Positions 8,340 through 15,093 of a stretch of DNA of 24,415 nucleotides are shown one piece after another (the stretch's first letter is position 1; each line of letters begins with the position of its first letter). The notes beneath the pieces were generated by a model. The model did not search any database. It was not told the origin of the DNA and was given only the letters and a program-made list of their open reading frames with translations. Made by a program: the position numbers and the translations under genes. This DNA is from Ilumatobacteraceae bacterium (GTDB lineage Bacteria > Actinomycetota > Acidimicrobiia > Acidimicrobiales > Ilumatobacteraceae), in assembly GCA_023263465.1 (NCBI GenBank), contig JALQWV010000174.1, positions 1 through 24,415 of the forward strand, written 5' to 3'.

Positions 8340-8346
8340 GCACGAG

Positions 8347-8916
8347 TTAGGAAGTCATTCCACCAAGGCCAACGAGGCCTCGCGCAAATTCAATTTCTCC
8401 CATGTGACGAAGTCCGTGTTGGTAGATCCAACACTCAACGGCGTCTAGAACGGTAATGCCCACTTCACCAGCAACACGTGCGCTGTATGTGCTGGCGATC
8501 TGTGGAGGAAATGGACGAGGAATCACTACTCGAGTGAGCTCCTCTGGCTGTAGCTGTGCGAGCCACTCGTGCACGCGAGTAAACACCATCTGCAAATACT
8601 CCTGAAATGCTTCATAGTTACCAATTCGCTGACCAACCATTTCATCAACGGTCTTGTGTTTGCCGTGGTCGGCAATTGCTGGCATTACTCGTGCATTCCA
8701 TTCGTCATTCCACACTGGCATTTGTCCAGTAATCAACATGAACGACGAATCAATCATGTTGGTGATATGAAACAGACTGAATGCAATTGGCAACACGCCC
8801 TCGCGCTCAAAGTGATTCACATGATCAAGAGTCATGGTGCTGAGAGCCTGATCGTATAACGAATGAAGCGCCTTCATTCTGCGTTGCAGGGAGTCAATGA
8901 TGAGTTCGTTCGACAT
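8347..8916 (-). CDS. DinB-like four-helix-bundle protein
   Basis: A 189-residue cytoplasmic protein with the DinB/YfiT-like pattern of four long helices and scattered metal-binding His: SLFHITNMIDSSFMLITG in helix 2 and WIYQHGLRHMGEIEFARGLVGLGG in the last helix. Members of this superfamily include thiol (mycothiol/bacillithiol) transferases and many proteins of unknown role. It starts 2 bases after the sulfatase stop with AAAGGA about 6 bases upstream (inside the sulfatase gene), so it is the second gene of that operon. It may handle a product or toxic intermediate of the sulfatase reaction; that is inference from position. The C-terminus faces the convergent amidohydrolase gene. Confidence 0.78.
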   Translation of the reverse strand: MSNELIIDSLQRRMKALHSLYDQALSTMTLDHVNHFEREGVLPIAFSLFHITNMIDSSFMLITGQMPVWNDEWNARVMPAIADHGKHKTVDEMVGQRIGNYEAFQEYLQMVFTRVHEWLAQLQPEELTRVVIPRPFPPQIASTYSARVAGEVGITVLDAVECWIYQHGLRHMGEIEFARGLVGLGGMTS

Positions 8917-8918
8917 CG

Positions 8919-11177
8919 TTATTCCTTTGCTGCTTCTGCACGCATTTCTGCTTGCTCGTCAATCTTCGTTGGACGGCTACGAATTTCAAAAGTTGCCTTC
9001 TCAATTTTTCCCGTAAATGGAAATGGCGCGACATAGTCCGGACATACTGGTGACAAGCGGTCACATCCCAAGTCCATTCCCATACTTCCCAAAATTCTCA
9101 TGATCTTCGGGATATGCACACTTCCCGCATCGTTACCATCAATGATTAGCGTGATGGTGCCAGTTTCACCTTCACGATCAAATCGCGCAGCAACCGTGTG
9201 CTTGCCGGCTGATAGAGAAATTGGCGCGCTTGCGCGTTGATGTTTGCCGAGTGCGTTGTAATAAAAATGCAATTCACCGTTGCGAATAAACATTGAATGC
9301 CCAATGTTGTGTCCACCACGCGCATAAATGACTCCCTCAAGCGGCGCGCTCCCCACTTCAATTTCTGCCGTAAACGTCCACGCCCGACCACTCAGCATCG
9401 GGCAAGCATCGGATGGAATATGGGCGATCGGCGGATAATACGTATAGGTATTTCCATAGTGCGGCGAACCGGGACGAGATTTGCTTCCGAATATCTCTAT
9501 GCCGCGGTCATCGAGGGGAAGCACCCCGTACTTTTCTGCTTCTTCCCACCACAGTGCGATCATTCTCTTCAGTCGCTCGGGCTCTTTTGACGACAGGTCA
9601 TGCATTTCCGAGAAGTCTTCGTTCAGGTTGTACAGACCCCATGTGTCGTTTTCATACGGCACGTTTTGGTCATGGAATGTGACTGCTTTGTAGCCGTCCG
9701 ACCAAATCGCGCGGTGTCCCATCATCTCGAAATACTGCGGCCCACGCTTCGTTCCCTGAACAGGTCCACCAAATGTGTAGTGCAGGCTTTCACCGTGCAT
9801 TGCCATTTGTTCATGGCCGTTCAAGACTTTTGGCTGCTCAATACCAAGCGATTCATAGATCGTTGATGCGATGTCAGATATGTGACAAAACTGTGTGCGC
9901 ACTGCACCTGGGTCAGCGATTTCTTTCGGCCACTTAATAATCAGTGAATCGCGGATTCCACCACCATAAGTCTGCGACTTGTACCAACGGCTCGGTGTAT
10001 TGCCGACCTGCGACCATCCCCATGGATAGTTTGAGTGCGCCTTCTTTGTGCCGATGTAGTCCAGTCTGTTGGCAACAATTTCATCAACGTTTTCCCATTC
10101 AGCGTTGAAAAAACTCCACTCATCCATGACGCCCTGTGGTCCGCCTTCGCGACTAGCACCATTGTCAGACAACAACACAATCATCGTGTTATCCGACATT
10201 CCCCGCTCTTCCAAAAATGCAAGAAGTCTGCCAATTTGTGCGTCGGTGTGATCAAGCATCGCTGCAAACGCTTCTTGCAATCTGCACGCAAACAGTTGCT
10301 CGTTCTTCGTCAATTCAATCCATGGGCGAACGCCAGGGTTGCGCATGGCAAGTGTGGTATCGGGAGGAATGATTCCCATTTCCTTTTGTCGCGCAAACAC
10401 TCGGTCGCGATGAACATCCCAACCCTCGTCAAACTTGCCACGCCATTTTGCCAAGTATGAATCTGGGGCATGATGTGGTGCATGCTGAGCACCAAAAGCT
10501 AGATACAAGTAGAACGGTCGATCAGGCCGAACCGACACCAAATCTCGAATCCACGTTGTCGATTGATCAATCAAGTCTTCAGTGAGGTGATAACCCTCCT
10601 CCGGCGTTCGCGGGGGAAGAATGTGCTGATTGTCTTGTGTGAGTTCTGGATAGAACTGATCGGTTTCTCCATTTAAGAATCCGTAAAAGCGATCAAAACC
10701 CTTTTGCAACGGCCAGTTGTGATGAGGTCCCGCTGCCGTGCACTCCTCCATTGGTGCTAAATGCCACTTGCCTGCACAAAATGTTGCGTAGCCCTGTGTG
10801 CGCAACACTTCAGCAATGGTTCCTGCTCGTGGAGAAATTCCTCCGCGCATGTTTGGGAACCCCGTGTTCCAGTTAGACACTCCACGCATACCAACGGAAT
10901 GGTGATTACGTCCCGTTAACAATGATGCACGTGATGGCGAGCACAACGCAGTGGTGTGAAAACCCGTGTACCTCAGCCCAGTTGCAGCAAGCGAGTCGAT
11001 GTTGGGAGTTGGAATTTCGCTACCAAAACAACTGGGATGTGCGAAACCCATATCGTCAAACACGATGGTGATCACATTTGGTCCACCAAGGCCTCTTGGC
11101 AATTCAGGCCACGAAGGAGTTGACTCTTGATAGGTGTTGGCGATTTTGCCTGTGAACCCCGGCTCGTACTGACTCAT
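8919..11177 (-). CDS. Large Cys-type arylsulfatase with C-terminal concanavalin-like domain
   Basis: A 752-residue type I sulfatase; the family hydrolyses sulfate esters with a formylglycine made from the motif Cys. The motif CSPSRASLLTGR has Cys79, Pro81 and Arg83. Metal ligands begin at VFDDMG (Asp41, Asp42), and LLSDNGASREGG supplies the later Asp/Asn pair. From about residue 596 a beta-rich segment (AWTFTAEIEV, GGHNIGHSMFIRNGELHFYYN, HTVAARFDREGETGTITLIIDG) looks like a LamG/concanavalin-type jelly roll. The total length is like the large mycobacterial AtsA/AtsD-type enzymes. There is no signal peptide, so it is probably cytoplasmic. ATG 11177 has GGGGG 8 bases upstream. It is transcribed divergently from the DUF1330-tetR-dehalogenase operon across a shared palindrome. 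The formylglycine-generating enzyme is not in the window. Confidence 0.94.
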   Translation of the reverse strand: MSQYEPGFTGKIANTYQESTPSWPELPRGLGGPNVITIVFDDMGFAHPSCFGSEIPTPNIDSLAATGLRYTGFHTTALCSPSRASLLTGRNHHSVGMRGVSNWNTGFPNMRGGISPRAGTIAEVLRTQGYATFCAGKWHLAPMEECTAAGPHHNWPLQKGFDRFYGFLNGETDQFYPELTQDNQHILPPRTPEEGYHLTEDLIDQSTTWIRDLVSVRPDRPFYLYLAFGAQHAPHHAPDSYLAKWRGKFDEGWDVHRDRVFARQKEMGIIPPDTTLAMRNPGVRPWIELTKNEQLFACRLQEAFAAMLDHTDAQIGRLLAFLEERGMSDNTMIVLLSDNGASREGGPQGVMDEWSFFNAEWENVDEIVANRLDYIGTKKAHSNYPWGWSQVGNTPSRWYKSQTYGGGIRDSLIIKWPKEIADPGAVRTQFCHISDIASTIYESLGIEQPKVLNGHEQMAMHGESLHYTFGGPVQGTKRGPQYFEMMGHRAIWSDGYKAVTFHDQNVPYENDTWGLYNLNEDFSEMHDLSSKEPERLKRMIALWWEEAEKYGVLPLDDRGIEIFGSKSRPGSPHYGNTYTYYPPIAHIPSDACPMLSGRAWTFTAEIEVGSAPLEGVIYARGGHNIGHSMFIRNGELHFYYNALGKHQRASAPISLSAGKHTVAARFDREGETGTITLIIDGNDAGSVHIPKIMRILGSMGMDLGCDRLSPVCPDYVAPFPFTGKIEKATFEIRSRPTKIDEQAEMRAEAAKE

Positions 11178-11190
11178 GAGATGTGCCCCC

Positions 11191-11220
11191 TTGCACAGAC
11201 TCTATGTTTTGTCATAGAGT
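11191..11220 (+). promoter_or_regulatory. Promoter of the DUF1330-tetR-dehalogenase-MBL operon
   Basis: TTGCAC (11191-11196), an 18-base spacer and TAGAGT (11215-11220) form the mirror image of the sulfatase promoter. The -10 lies in the right arm of the inverted repeat. AAGGGGG (11236-11242) is the ribosome-binding site, 5 bases before ATG 11248. Confidence 0.55.
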
Positions 11221-11224
11221 CTGT
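11195..11224. promoter_or_regulatory. Perfect 12+12 inverted repeat, probable TetR-family operator
   Basis: Left arm ACAGACTCTATG (11195-11206), 6-base loop TTTTGT, right arm CATAGAGTCTGT (11213-11224), with no mismatch. It sits midway between the divergent sulfatase and DUF1330-like genes and covers or touches promoter hexamers on both strands. A 30-base symmetric site suits one or two TetR dimers. The tetR gene two genes into the right-hand operon is the natural candidate regulator. Confidence 0.75.
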
Positions 11225-11227
11225 CAA
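11199..11227 (-). promoter_or_regulatory. Promoter of the sulfatase-DinB operon
   Basis: On the minus strand a perfect -35 TTGACA (complement of 11222-11227) is followed after 17 bases by TAGAGT (complement of 11199-11204) as the -10. A GGGGG ribosome-binding site follows at 11186-11190, 8 bases before the ATG. The inverted repeat overlaps both hexamers, so a bound repressor would block this promoter. Confidence 0.65.
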
Positions 11228-11247
11228 AACACATCAAGGGGGAAACG

Positions 11248-11961
11248 ATGTCTGAAGAGAAAACACCAAATCTCAAGCACAAATACGGTCGAATCGACCT
11301 GGACTACGCCGCCAAGCTCGCGACGACTCCCCCAGACCAAGACGGACCGATCTTTATGGTCAACCTCATGAAGTACCACGAGGTTGCGCAGTACAGCAAT
11401 CCCGATGCTCCACAAGTAAGTGGTCGCGAAGCCGACGACAAATACAACCCTGCGTCAATCTTGAACAAAATCGGTGCAGACATTGTGTTCGTTGCCGACG
11501 TAACAAAAAATCACATCGGAGACGAGGACTGGGATCGCATTGCCATCGTGCGCTACGCAACACGCAAATCATTCATTGACATGCAGCAACGGAAAGATTT
11601 TGCCGAAAAACACGAGCACAAAGCAGCCGGCATGAAGCGCACCACCATTGTGTGTTGCAGACCGGTGGATGAAGCACTTGACACACGCACTCGACCACAG
11701 GATTTCGGGTTGCGCAACATTGTCATGGTGGTTCGCCAAACAACAGATCGCGAACAGGTTTTGAGTTCATTACCGAACGCAGTGGGCATGAGAGCCGAAG
11801 GCACGATCATTGGTGACGGCCGAAAGTACGACACTGTGCAATTTGTTCACGTTGCAACCGATCAGGAAGCAGATGTGCTCGTTGCCTCTATCAATGGGCT
11901 TGCTTCTGGTGAGAGTTATGCAATGACGCTTTCGGCATCAATTGACGGAATCACTTCATAA
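11248..11961 (+). CDS. DUF1330-like / dimeric alpha-beta barrel protein
   Basis: A 237-residue cytoplasmic protein. The first half has the DUF1330-type ferredoxin-like pattern: GPIFMVNLMKYHEVAQY as the first strand, a Tyr-containing helix (DDKYNPASILNKIGADIVFVADV), then DWDRIAIVRYATRKSFIDMQQRKDFAEKHEHKAAGM ending in a final strand TTIVCCRP. The second half (LRNIVMVVRQTTDREQVLSSL to SYAMTLSASID) looks like another alpha/beta unit, so it may be a tandem or degenerate two-domain barrel. No enzymatic activity can be assigned; related barrels include small monooxygenases, isomerases and dehalogenating or decarboxylating enzymes. It is first in the operon, with a clear ribosome-binding site (AAGGGGG), and is expected to be controlled by the palindrome just upstream. 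Confidence 0.75.
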   Translation: MSEEKTPNLKHKYGRIDLDYAAKLATTPPDQDGPIFMVNLMKYHEVAQYSNPDAPQVSGREADDKYNPASILNKIGADIVFVADVTKNHIGDEDWDRIAIVRYATRKSFIDMQQRKDFAEKHEHKAAGMKRTTIVCCRPVDEALDTRTRPQDFGLRNIVMVVRQTTDREQVLSSLPNAVGMRAEGTIIGDGRKYDTVQFVHVATDQEADVLVASINGLASGESYAMTLSASIDGITS

Positions 11962-11965
11962 CCTC

Positions 11966-12565
11966 ATGACCAGCACTCCGGTGACCGCAGTTGACGGTCG
12001 AAGTTTGCGCCGCGAACGCAATCGACAAGACATTGTTGATGCACTCCTCGGCCTCATTGAAAATGGAGAGACCGAAATCAGTGCAGCGCTCATTGCGAGC
12101 AAAGCAGGTCTTTCGGAGCGATCAATCTTTCGATATTTCGATGACGTGAATGATCTGTATCGCTCAGTGTGTGACTTAGCATTTTCAAAGGAAATTGAAT
12201 ACGCACTCATTGATGATGTGGGCATCGGTTCGCTTGATACGAAGATAGAAAACTTCGTTAATCAGCGTGTTCGCATATACACAATGAATGAAAAAATTGC
12301 TCCAGCGGCTCGGTCGTTTGCTTTTAAGAATCCGGTCATCAAAAACCAACTCGTCCTCGGACGCAAATTGCTTCGTACGCAAATTATGAAACATTTCGCC
12401 GAAGAACTTTCGGTGTTTGACAAACAGCAACAGCAAGTTGCGGTAGCAATCATCGATTCGCTAACCACATTTGAGTACTACGACATGATGCGCTCAGATC
12501 AAAAAATGTCAGTTCAGGCAATTAAGTCAGTACTTACCGAGTCACTTCGAAAGGCACTTCAATGA
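11966..12565 (+). CDS. TetR-family transcriptional regulator
   Basis: A 199-residue regulator. ATG 11966 was preferred because it follows the upstream stop by 4 bases and places the helix-turn-helix at the usual distance; a TTG at 11942 would overlap the previous gene. The basic N-terminus (RSLRRERNRQDIVDALLGLIENG) is the first TetR helix. ISAALIASKAGLSERSIFRYFDDVNDLYRSV (about 39-68) is the helix-turn-helix with the typical FxYF..xxLY signature. The C-terminal ligand domain (about 75-199) is all helical and not informative. Its stop overlaps the dehalogenase start (ATGA), so regulator and enzyme are translationally coupled. It most likely binds the inverted repeat at 11195-11224 and autoregulates; the effector is probably a substrate of the neighbouring enzymes. 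Confidence 0.92.
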   Translation: MTSTPVTAVDGRSLRRERNRQDIVDALLGLIENGETEISAALIASKAGLSERSIFRYFDDVNDLYRSVCDLAFSKEIEYALIDDVGIGSLDTKIENFVNQRVRIYTMNEKIAPAARSFAFKNPVIKNQLVLGRKLLRTQIMKHFAEELSVFDKQQQQVAVAIIDSLTTFEYYDMMRSDQKMSVQAIKSVLTESLRKALQ

Positions 12566-13476
12566 AAGCACTACGCACACCCGACGATCGCTTTGCCAAT
12601 CTCGCGGATTATCCCTTCGCCCCCAATTACGTTGAGATCAACGATCTTGACGGAGGAAAGCTTCGTGTTCATTACCTCGATGAAGGACCGCGCGATGGCG
12701 ACACCGTGCTTCTCATGCACGGCGAGCCATCGTGGTCGTACCTGTACCGCAAAATGATTCCCATTCTGACCGCAGCCGGCCACCGCGTGATCGCCCCCGA
12801 CCTCATTGGTTTTGGAAAGTCCGATAAACCAACTGAAATGACCGACTATTCGTACTCACGTCATGTGCAATGGATGGCCGAATTGCTCTTTGATCACTTG
12901 TCTATTCGCAAGACCACGCTCTTTGGCCAGGACTGGGGCGGGCTTGTTGGACTGCGCTTGGTAGCAGCCGAACCAGAGCGGTTCTCACGCATCGTGGTGA
13001 GCAACACCGGTCTTCCAACTGGCGAACAACCACCGACCGATGCATTTATTGCATGGCGTGACTTTTCACAAAATTCAAAAGTGTTCCCTATTGGCACCAT
13101 TGTCAATGGTGGAAGCGCAACAGACTTAAGTGAAGCGACAATCGCTGCCTACGATGCGCCTTTTCCAGACGACACCTACAAAGCCGGTGCGCGAATTTTC
13201 CCTTCGTTCGTACCAACGTCGGTTACCGACCCTGCATACCACGACAATGTCGCGGCTTGGGAAATATTGAAAAAGTTTGAGCGACCAGTGTTGTGTTGCT
13301 TTAGCGATAAAGACCCAGTTACCAAAGGTGGAGCAAAGCCATTCATGACGTTGATCCCCGGAGCACAGGGTCAACCGCACGTCACGATTGAAGGCGGTGG
13401 GCATTTCGTACAAGAAGATAAGGGCGAGGAACTCGCCGCACTGATCAATTCATTCATCGCATCAACACCTCTGTAA
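12562..13476 (+). CDS. Haloalkane dehalogenase, subfamily I-like (alpha/beta hydrolase)
   Basis: A 304-residue alpha/beta hydrolase that would convert a haloalkane and water to an alcohol and halide (EC 3.8.1.5) in the cytoplasm. The dehalogenase features can be read directly. HGEPSWSYLYRKM is the oxyanion-hole region (Glu55). FGQDWGG carries the nucleophile Asp124 followed by the halide-binding Trp125, where esterases have Ser. The cap contains AFIAWRDFSQ with Trp165 as probable second halide ligand. SDKDPVT places an acid at about Asp251, and GGGHFVQED holds the catalytic His281. The pattern fits subfamily I (DhlA/DmbB type). Close relatives with Asp nucleophiles include fluoroacetate dehalogenases and epoxide hydrolases, but the HGEPSW..LYRKM start favours haloalkane dehalogenase. 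It is coupled to tetR by ATGA. Confidence 0.9.
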   Translation: MKALRTPDDRFANLADYPFAPNYVEINDLDGGKLRVHYLDEGPRDGDTVLLMHGEPSWSYLYRKMIPILTAAGHRVIAPDLIGFGKSDKPTEMTDYSYSRHVQWMAELLFDHLSIRKTTLFGQDWGGLVGLRLVAAEPERFSRIVVSNTGLPTGEQPPTDAFIAWRDFSQNSKVFPIGTIVNGGSATDLSEATIAAYDAPFPDDTYKAGARIFPSFVPTSVTDPAYHDNVAAWEILKKFERPVLCCFSDKDPVTKGGAKPFMTLIPGAQGQPHVTIEGGGHFVQEDKGEELAALINSFIASTPL

Positions 13477-13487
13477 AGGAAACCAAT

Positions 13488-14312
13488 ATGGAAATCACAC
13501 TGCTCGGAACGGGAAGCCCATTGCCCGACCCACGACGAGGCGGGCCAGCAACATTGGTTCGCGCAGGTGGACAGACCATTTTGGTCGACGCTGGACGCGC
13601 CGTGGTCATGCGACTTGCAGCAGCCGGCACACTGCCCGTGTTGCTGAATGCTGTACTCATCACCCACCTGCACAGCGACCACATCACCGACCTCAATGAC
13701 GTCATCACGAGTCATTGGGTCATGACAGGCACTGAAACTCCACTCAACGTTTACGGCCCCCCAGGAACCCAAACAGTGGTGGACGGAATTTTGATGATGC
13801 TTGCACCAGACATTTCATATCGTCTTGCACATCACACCGACACGCTTACCTATAAGCCAAAAGTTGTGGTCACCGAAGTACAACCTGGCTCAACGTTTGC
13901 CATAGGCGATATCCAGGTGAGCGTTGCACGCACGCATCACCAACCGGTCGAGCCAACGGTTGCATTCCGTTTAGAGCACGATGGCAAATCGGTTGTACTT
14001 GGTGGCGATGGCATTCCTTGCGACACATTGGACGAAATCTGTGCAGGAGCCGATGCCTATGTGCAAACTGTGATCCGCGAAGACTTGGTCAAGCTCATCA
14101 ACAACAAGCGTTTCCAAGACATTTTGGATTATCACTCAACCCTGGAGCAGGCTGCACAAACCGCAACTAAGGCAGGCATTAAGAAGCTGATTCTCACGCA
14201 CTATGTTCCGTCAATGCAGCCCGGTCAAGAGGATGAATGGCGCGCATTTGCGGCGAAGTATTTCGATGGTGAAATCGTGCTTGGTGACGACCTCACCACC
14301 ACCACCATCTAA
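13488..14312 (+). CDS. MBL-fold metal-dependent hydrolase, RNase Z / arylsulfatase-like
   Basis: A 274-residue metallo-beta-lactamase-fold hydrolase. The N-terminal LLGTGSPLPDPRRGGPATLV is typical of the RNase Z-like branch. The zinc motif HLHSDH lies at 60-65 (His60, His62, Asp64, His65). A later His (ARTHHQP), an Asp (GGDGIPCD) and a C-terminal His (LILTHYVPSMQPG) complete two metal sites. The HE of true RNase Z (after the Asp) is replaced by DAYVQTV, so it is unlikely to process tRNA. The same branch contains zinc arylsulfatases and other phospho- or sulfoesterases. It is last in the operon after the dehalogenase (11-base gap, AAAGGA ribosome-binding site). Its stop overlaps the convergent toxin stop. 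Confidence 0.88.
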   Translation: MEITLLGTGSPLPDPRRGGPATLVRAGGQTILVDAGRAVVMRLAAAGTLPVLLNAVLITHLHSDHITDLNDVITSHWVMTGTETPLNVYGPPGTQTVVDGILMMLAPDISYRLAHHTDTLTYKPKVVVTEVQPGSTFAIGDIQVSVARTHHQPVEPTVAFRLEHDGKSVVLGGDGIPCDTLDEICAGADAYVQTVIREDLVKLINNKRFQDILDYHSTLEQAAQTATKAGIKKLILTHYVPSMQPGQEDEWRAFAAKYFDGEIVLGDDLTTTTI

Positions 14313-14731
14313 CCCTCGGTTGGGTCTGTCACTGCAATTCCACTTTCGGACGCAGCGGCACAGAGTTTTTTGTCCGAACTAGAGAAGAGATCGGCGCGCA
14401 CCATGAGTGCGGTTGCTAAATGAATTGCATCCGCGCTCTTCAAAGGAAATTCCTTCACTAACTCACACGATGCGTCAATCACGTCAGAAGTGATGTCAAT
14501 GAGAATCACATCGCCAAATAATTTATCCAGTGCACCTAGGTGTGCCGGTACTGCACTTGCCGGCACACTTCCTTCGCGCACCTTTCTCATAAGAGCAGAT
14601 TGCATTTCAGTACGTGTCAGATGAGAACTCACCTTTTCATTACTGAGTCTCCAGATGTTCCTGGTTTCTTCTGATCCGATTTCTCTAATGATGAATTTGA
14701 GGAGAGATGAAGTATCAAAATAGGTGATCAT
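14309..14731 (-). CDS. vapC: VapC-like PIN-domain toxin
   Basis: A 140-residue PIN-domain ribonuclease, toxin of a type II toxin-antitoxin pair. The acidic active-site set is complete: Asp6 (ITYFDTSSLLK), Glu42 (LTRTEMQSAL), Asp101 (LKSADAIHLATAL) and Asp120 (LFSSSDKKL). Characterised VapC toxins cut tRNA or rRNA. The start codon overlaps the antitoxin stop by one base (TAATG), so it is translated with its antitoxin from the same message. The stop overlaps that of the convergent MBL hydrolase gene. The pair sits between a catabolic operon and an enzyme pair, as small mobile-prone modules often do, but no insertion scars are visible. Confidence 0.92.
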   Translation of the reverse strand: MITYFDTSSLLKFIIREIGSEETRNIWRLSNEKVSSHLTRTEMQSALMRKVREGSVPASAVPAHLGALDKLFGDVILIDITSDVIDASCELVKEFPLKSADAIHLATALMVRADLFSSSDKKLCAAASESGIAVTDPTEG

Positions 14732-15015
14732 TATCTACGATCTTCAATAACTGCATCAGAAAGACTGAAGCCAAGATCAATGAGTGGAGGCAGTACGGTG
14801 CGTCTCGTAAGAGCTGGTCGCGCCTTACCCTCGGCAATTAAACGTTCGAGTATGAGTTTTGATTCACTGACTGGGCTAATGCGCGCAACCGGTTTTCCGT
14901 GTTCTGTCACGATGATTTCGTCTCCCTTTTGGACACGATCGATGTACTTGCTGAATTGGCTCTTCAAGTCACGAATTCCGACTTCAACCTGACGGGTTTG
15001 AGCGATTTTCTTCAT
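14731..15015 (-). CDS. Phd/YefM-type antitoxin of the PIN toxin
   Basis: A 94-residue protein. The N-terminal half (VEVGIRDLKSQFSKYIDRVQKGDEIIVTEHGKPVARISPV) is the Phd/YefM DNA-binding fold that binds operator DNA. The remaining ~45 residues, ending LSDAVIEDRR, are the flexible segment that would wrap and neutralise the PIN toxin. Antitoxin-first order and the one-base overlap are typical. ATG 15015 has no Shine-Dalgarno. On the minus strand TACAAT lies exactly 6 bases before it, pointing to a leaderless transcript, and a near-perfect inverted repeat spans this -10 and the -35 area, so autoregulation by the complex is likely. Confidence 0.9.
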   Translation of the reverse strand: MKKIAQTRQVEVGIRDLKSQFSKYIDRVQKGDEIIVTEHGKPVARISPVSESKLILERLIAEGKARPALTRRTVLPPLIDLGFSLSDAVIEDRR

Positions 15016-15021
15016 TCTTCA

Positions 15022-15057
15022 ATTGTAGTCACATTTGTCTTTGATAATGACCACAAT
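15022..15057 (-). promoter_or_regulatory. Promoter and probable operator of the toxin-antitoxin pair
   Basis: The arms ATTGTAGTC (15022-15030) and GACCACAAT (15049-15057) form an inverted repeat with one mismatch in nine, separated by 18 bases. Read on the minus strand, the arm nearer the gene contains the -10 TACAAT (complement of 15022-15027), 6 bases before the antitoxin ATG. Centre-to-centre spacing of 27 bases (about 2.5 helical turns) suits two antitoxin dimers. Confidence 0.5.
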
Positions 15058-15093
15058 TTTCATACACCCTCACGGGTGAAGTTATGTGTGGGC

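Noticed and set aside
10035..10460. 141-codon plus-strand frame inside the sulfatase
   Set aside because: It is a shadow of conserved sulfatase coding sequence with no start signal.
13488..14312. RNase Z (tRNA 3' processing) call for the MBL protein
   Set aside because: The HE motif and the exosite expected of RNase Z are missing, and the operon context is catabolic.
15065..15078. Small hairpin CACCC-TCAC-GGGTG downstream of the S51-like gene as a terminator
   Set aside because: The stem is only 5 bp and no T-run follows on either strand, so it is not a convincing intrinsic terminator. It also falls beside the antitoxin promoter.
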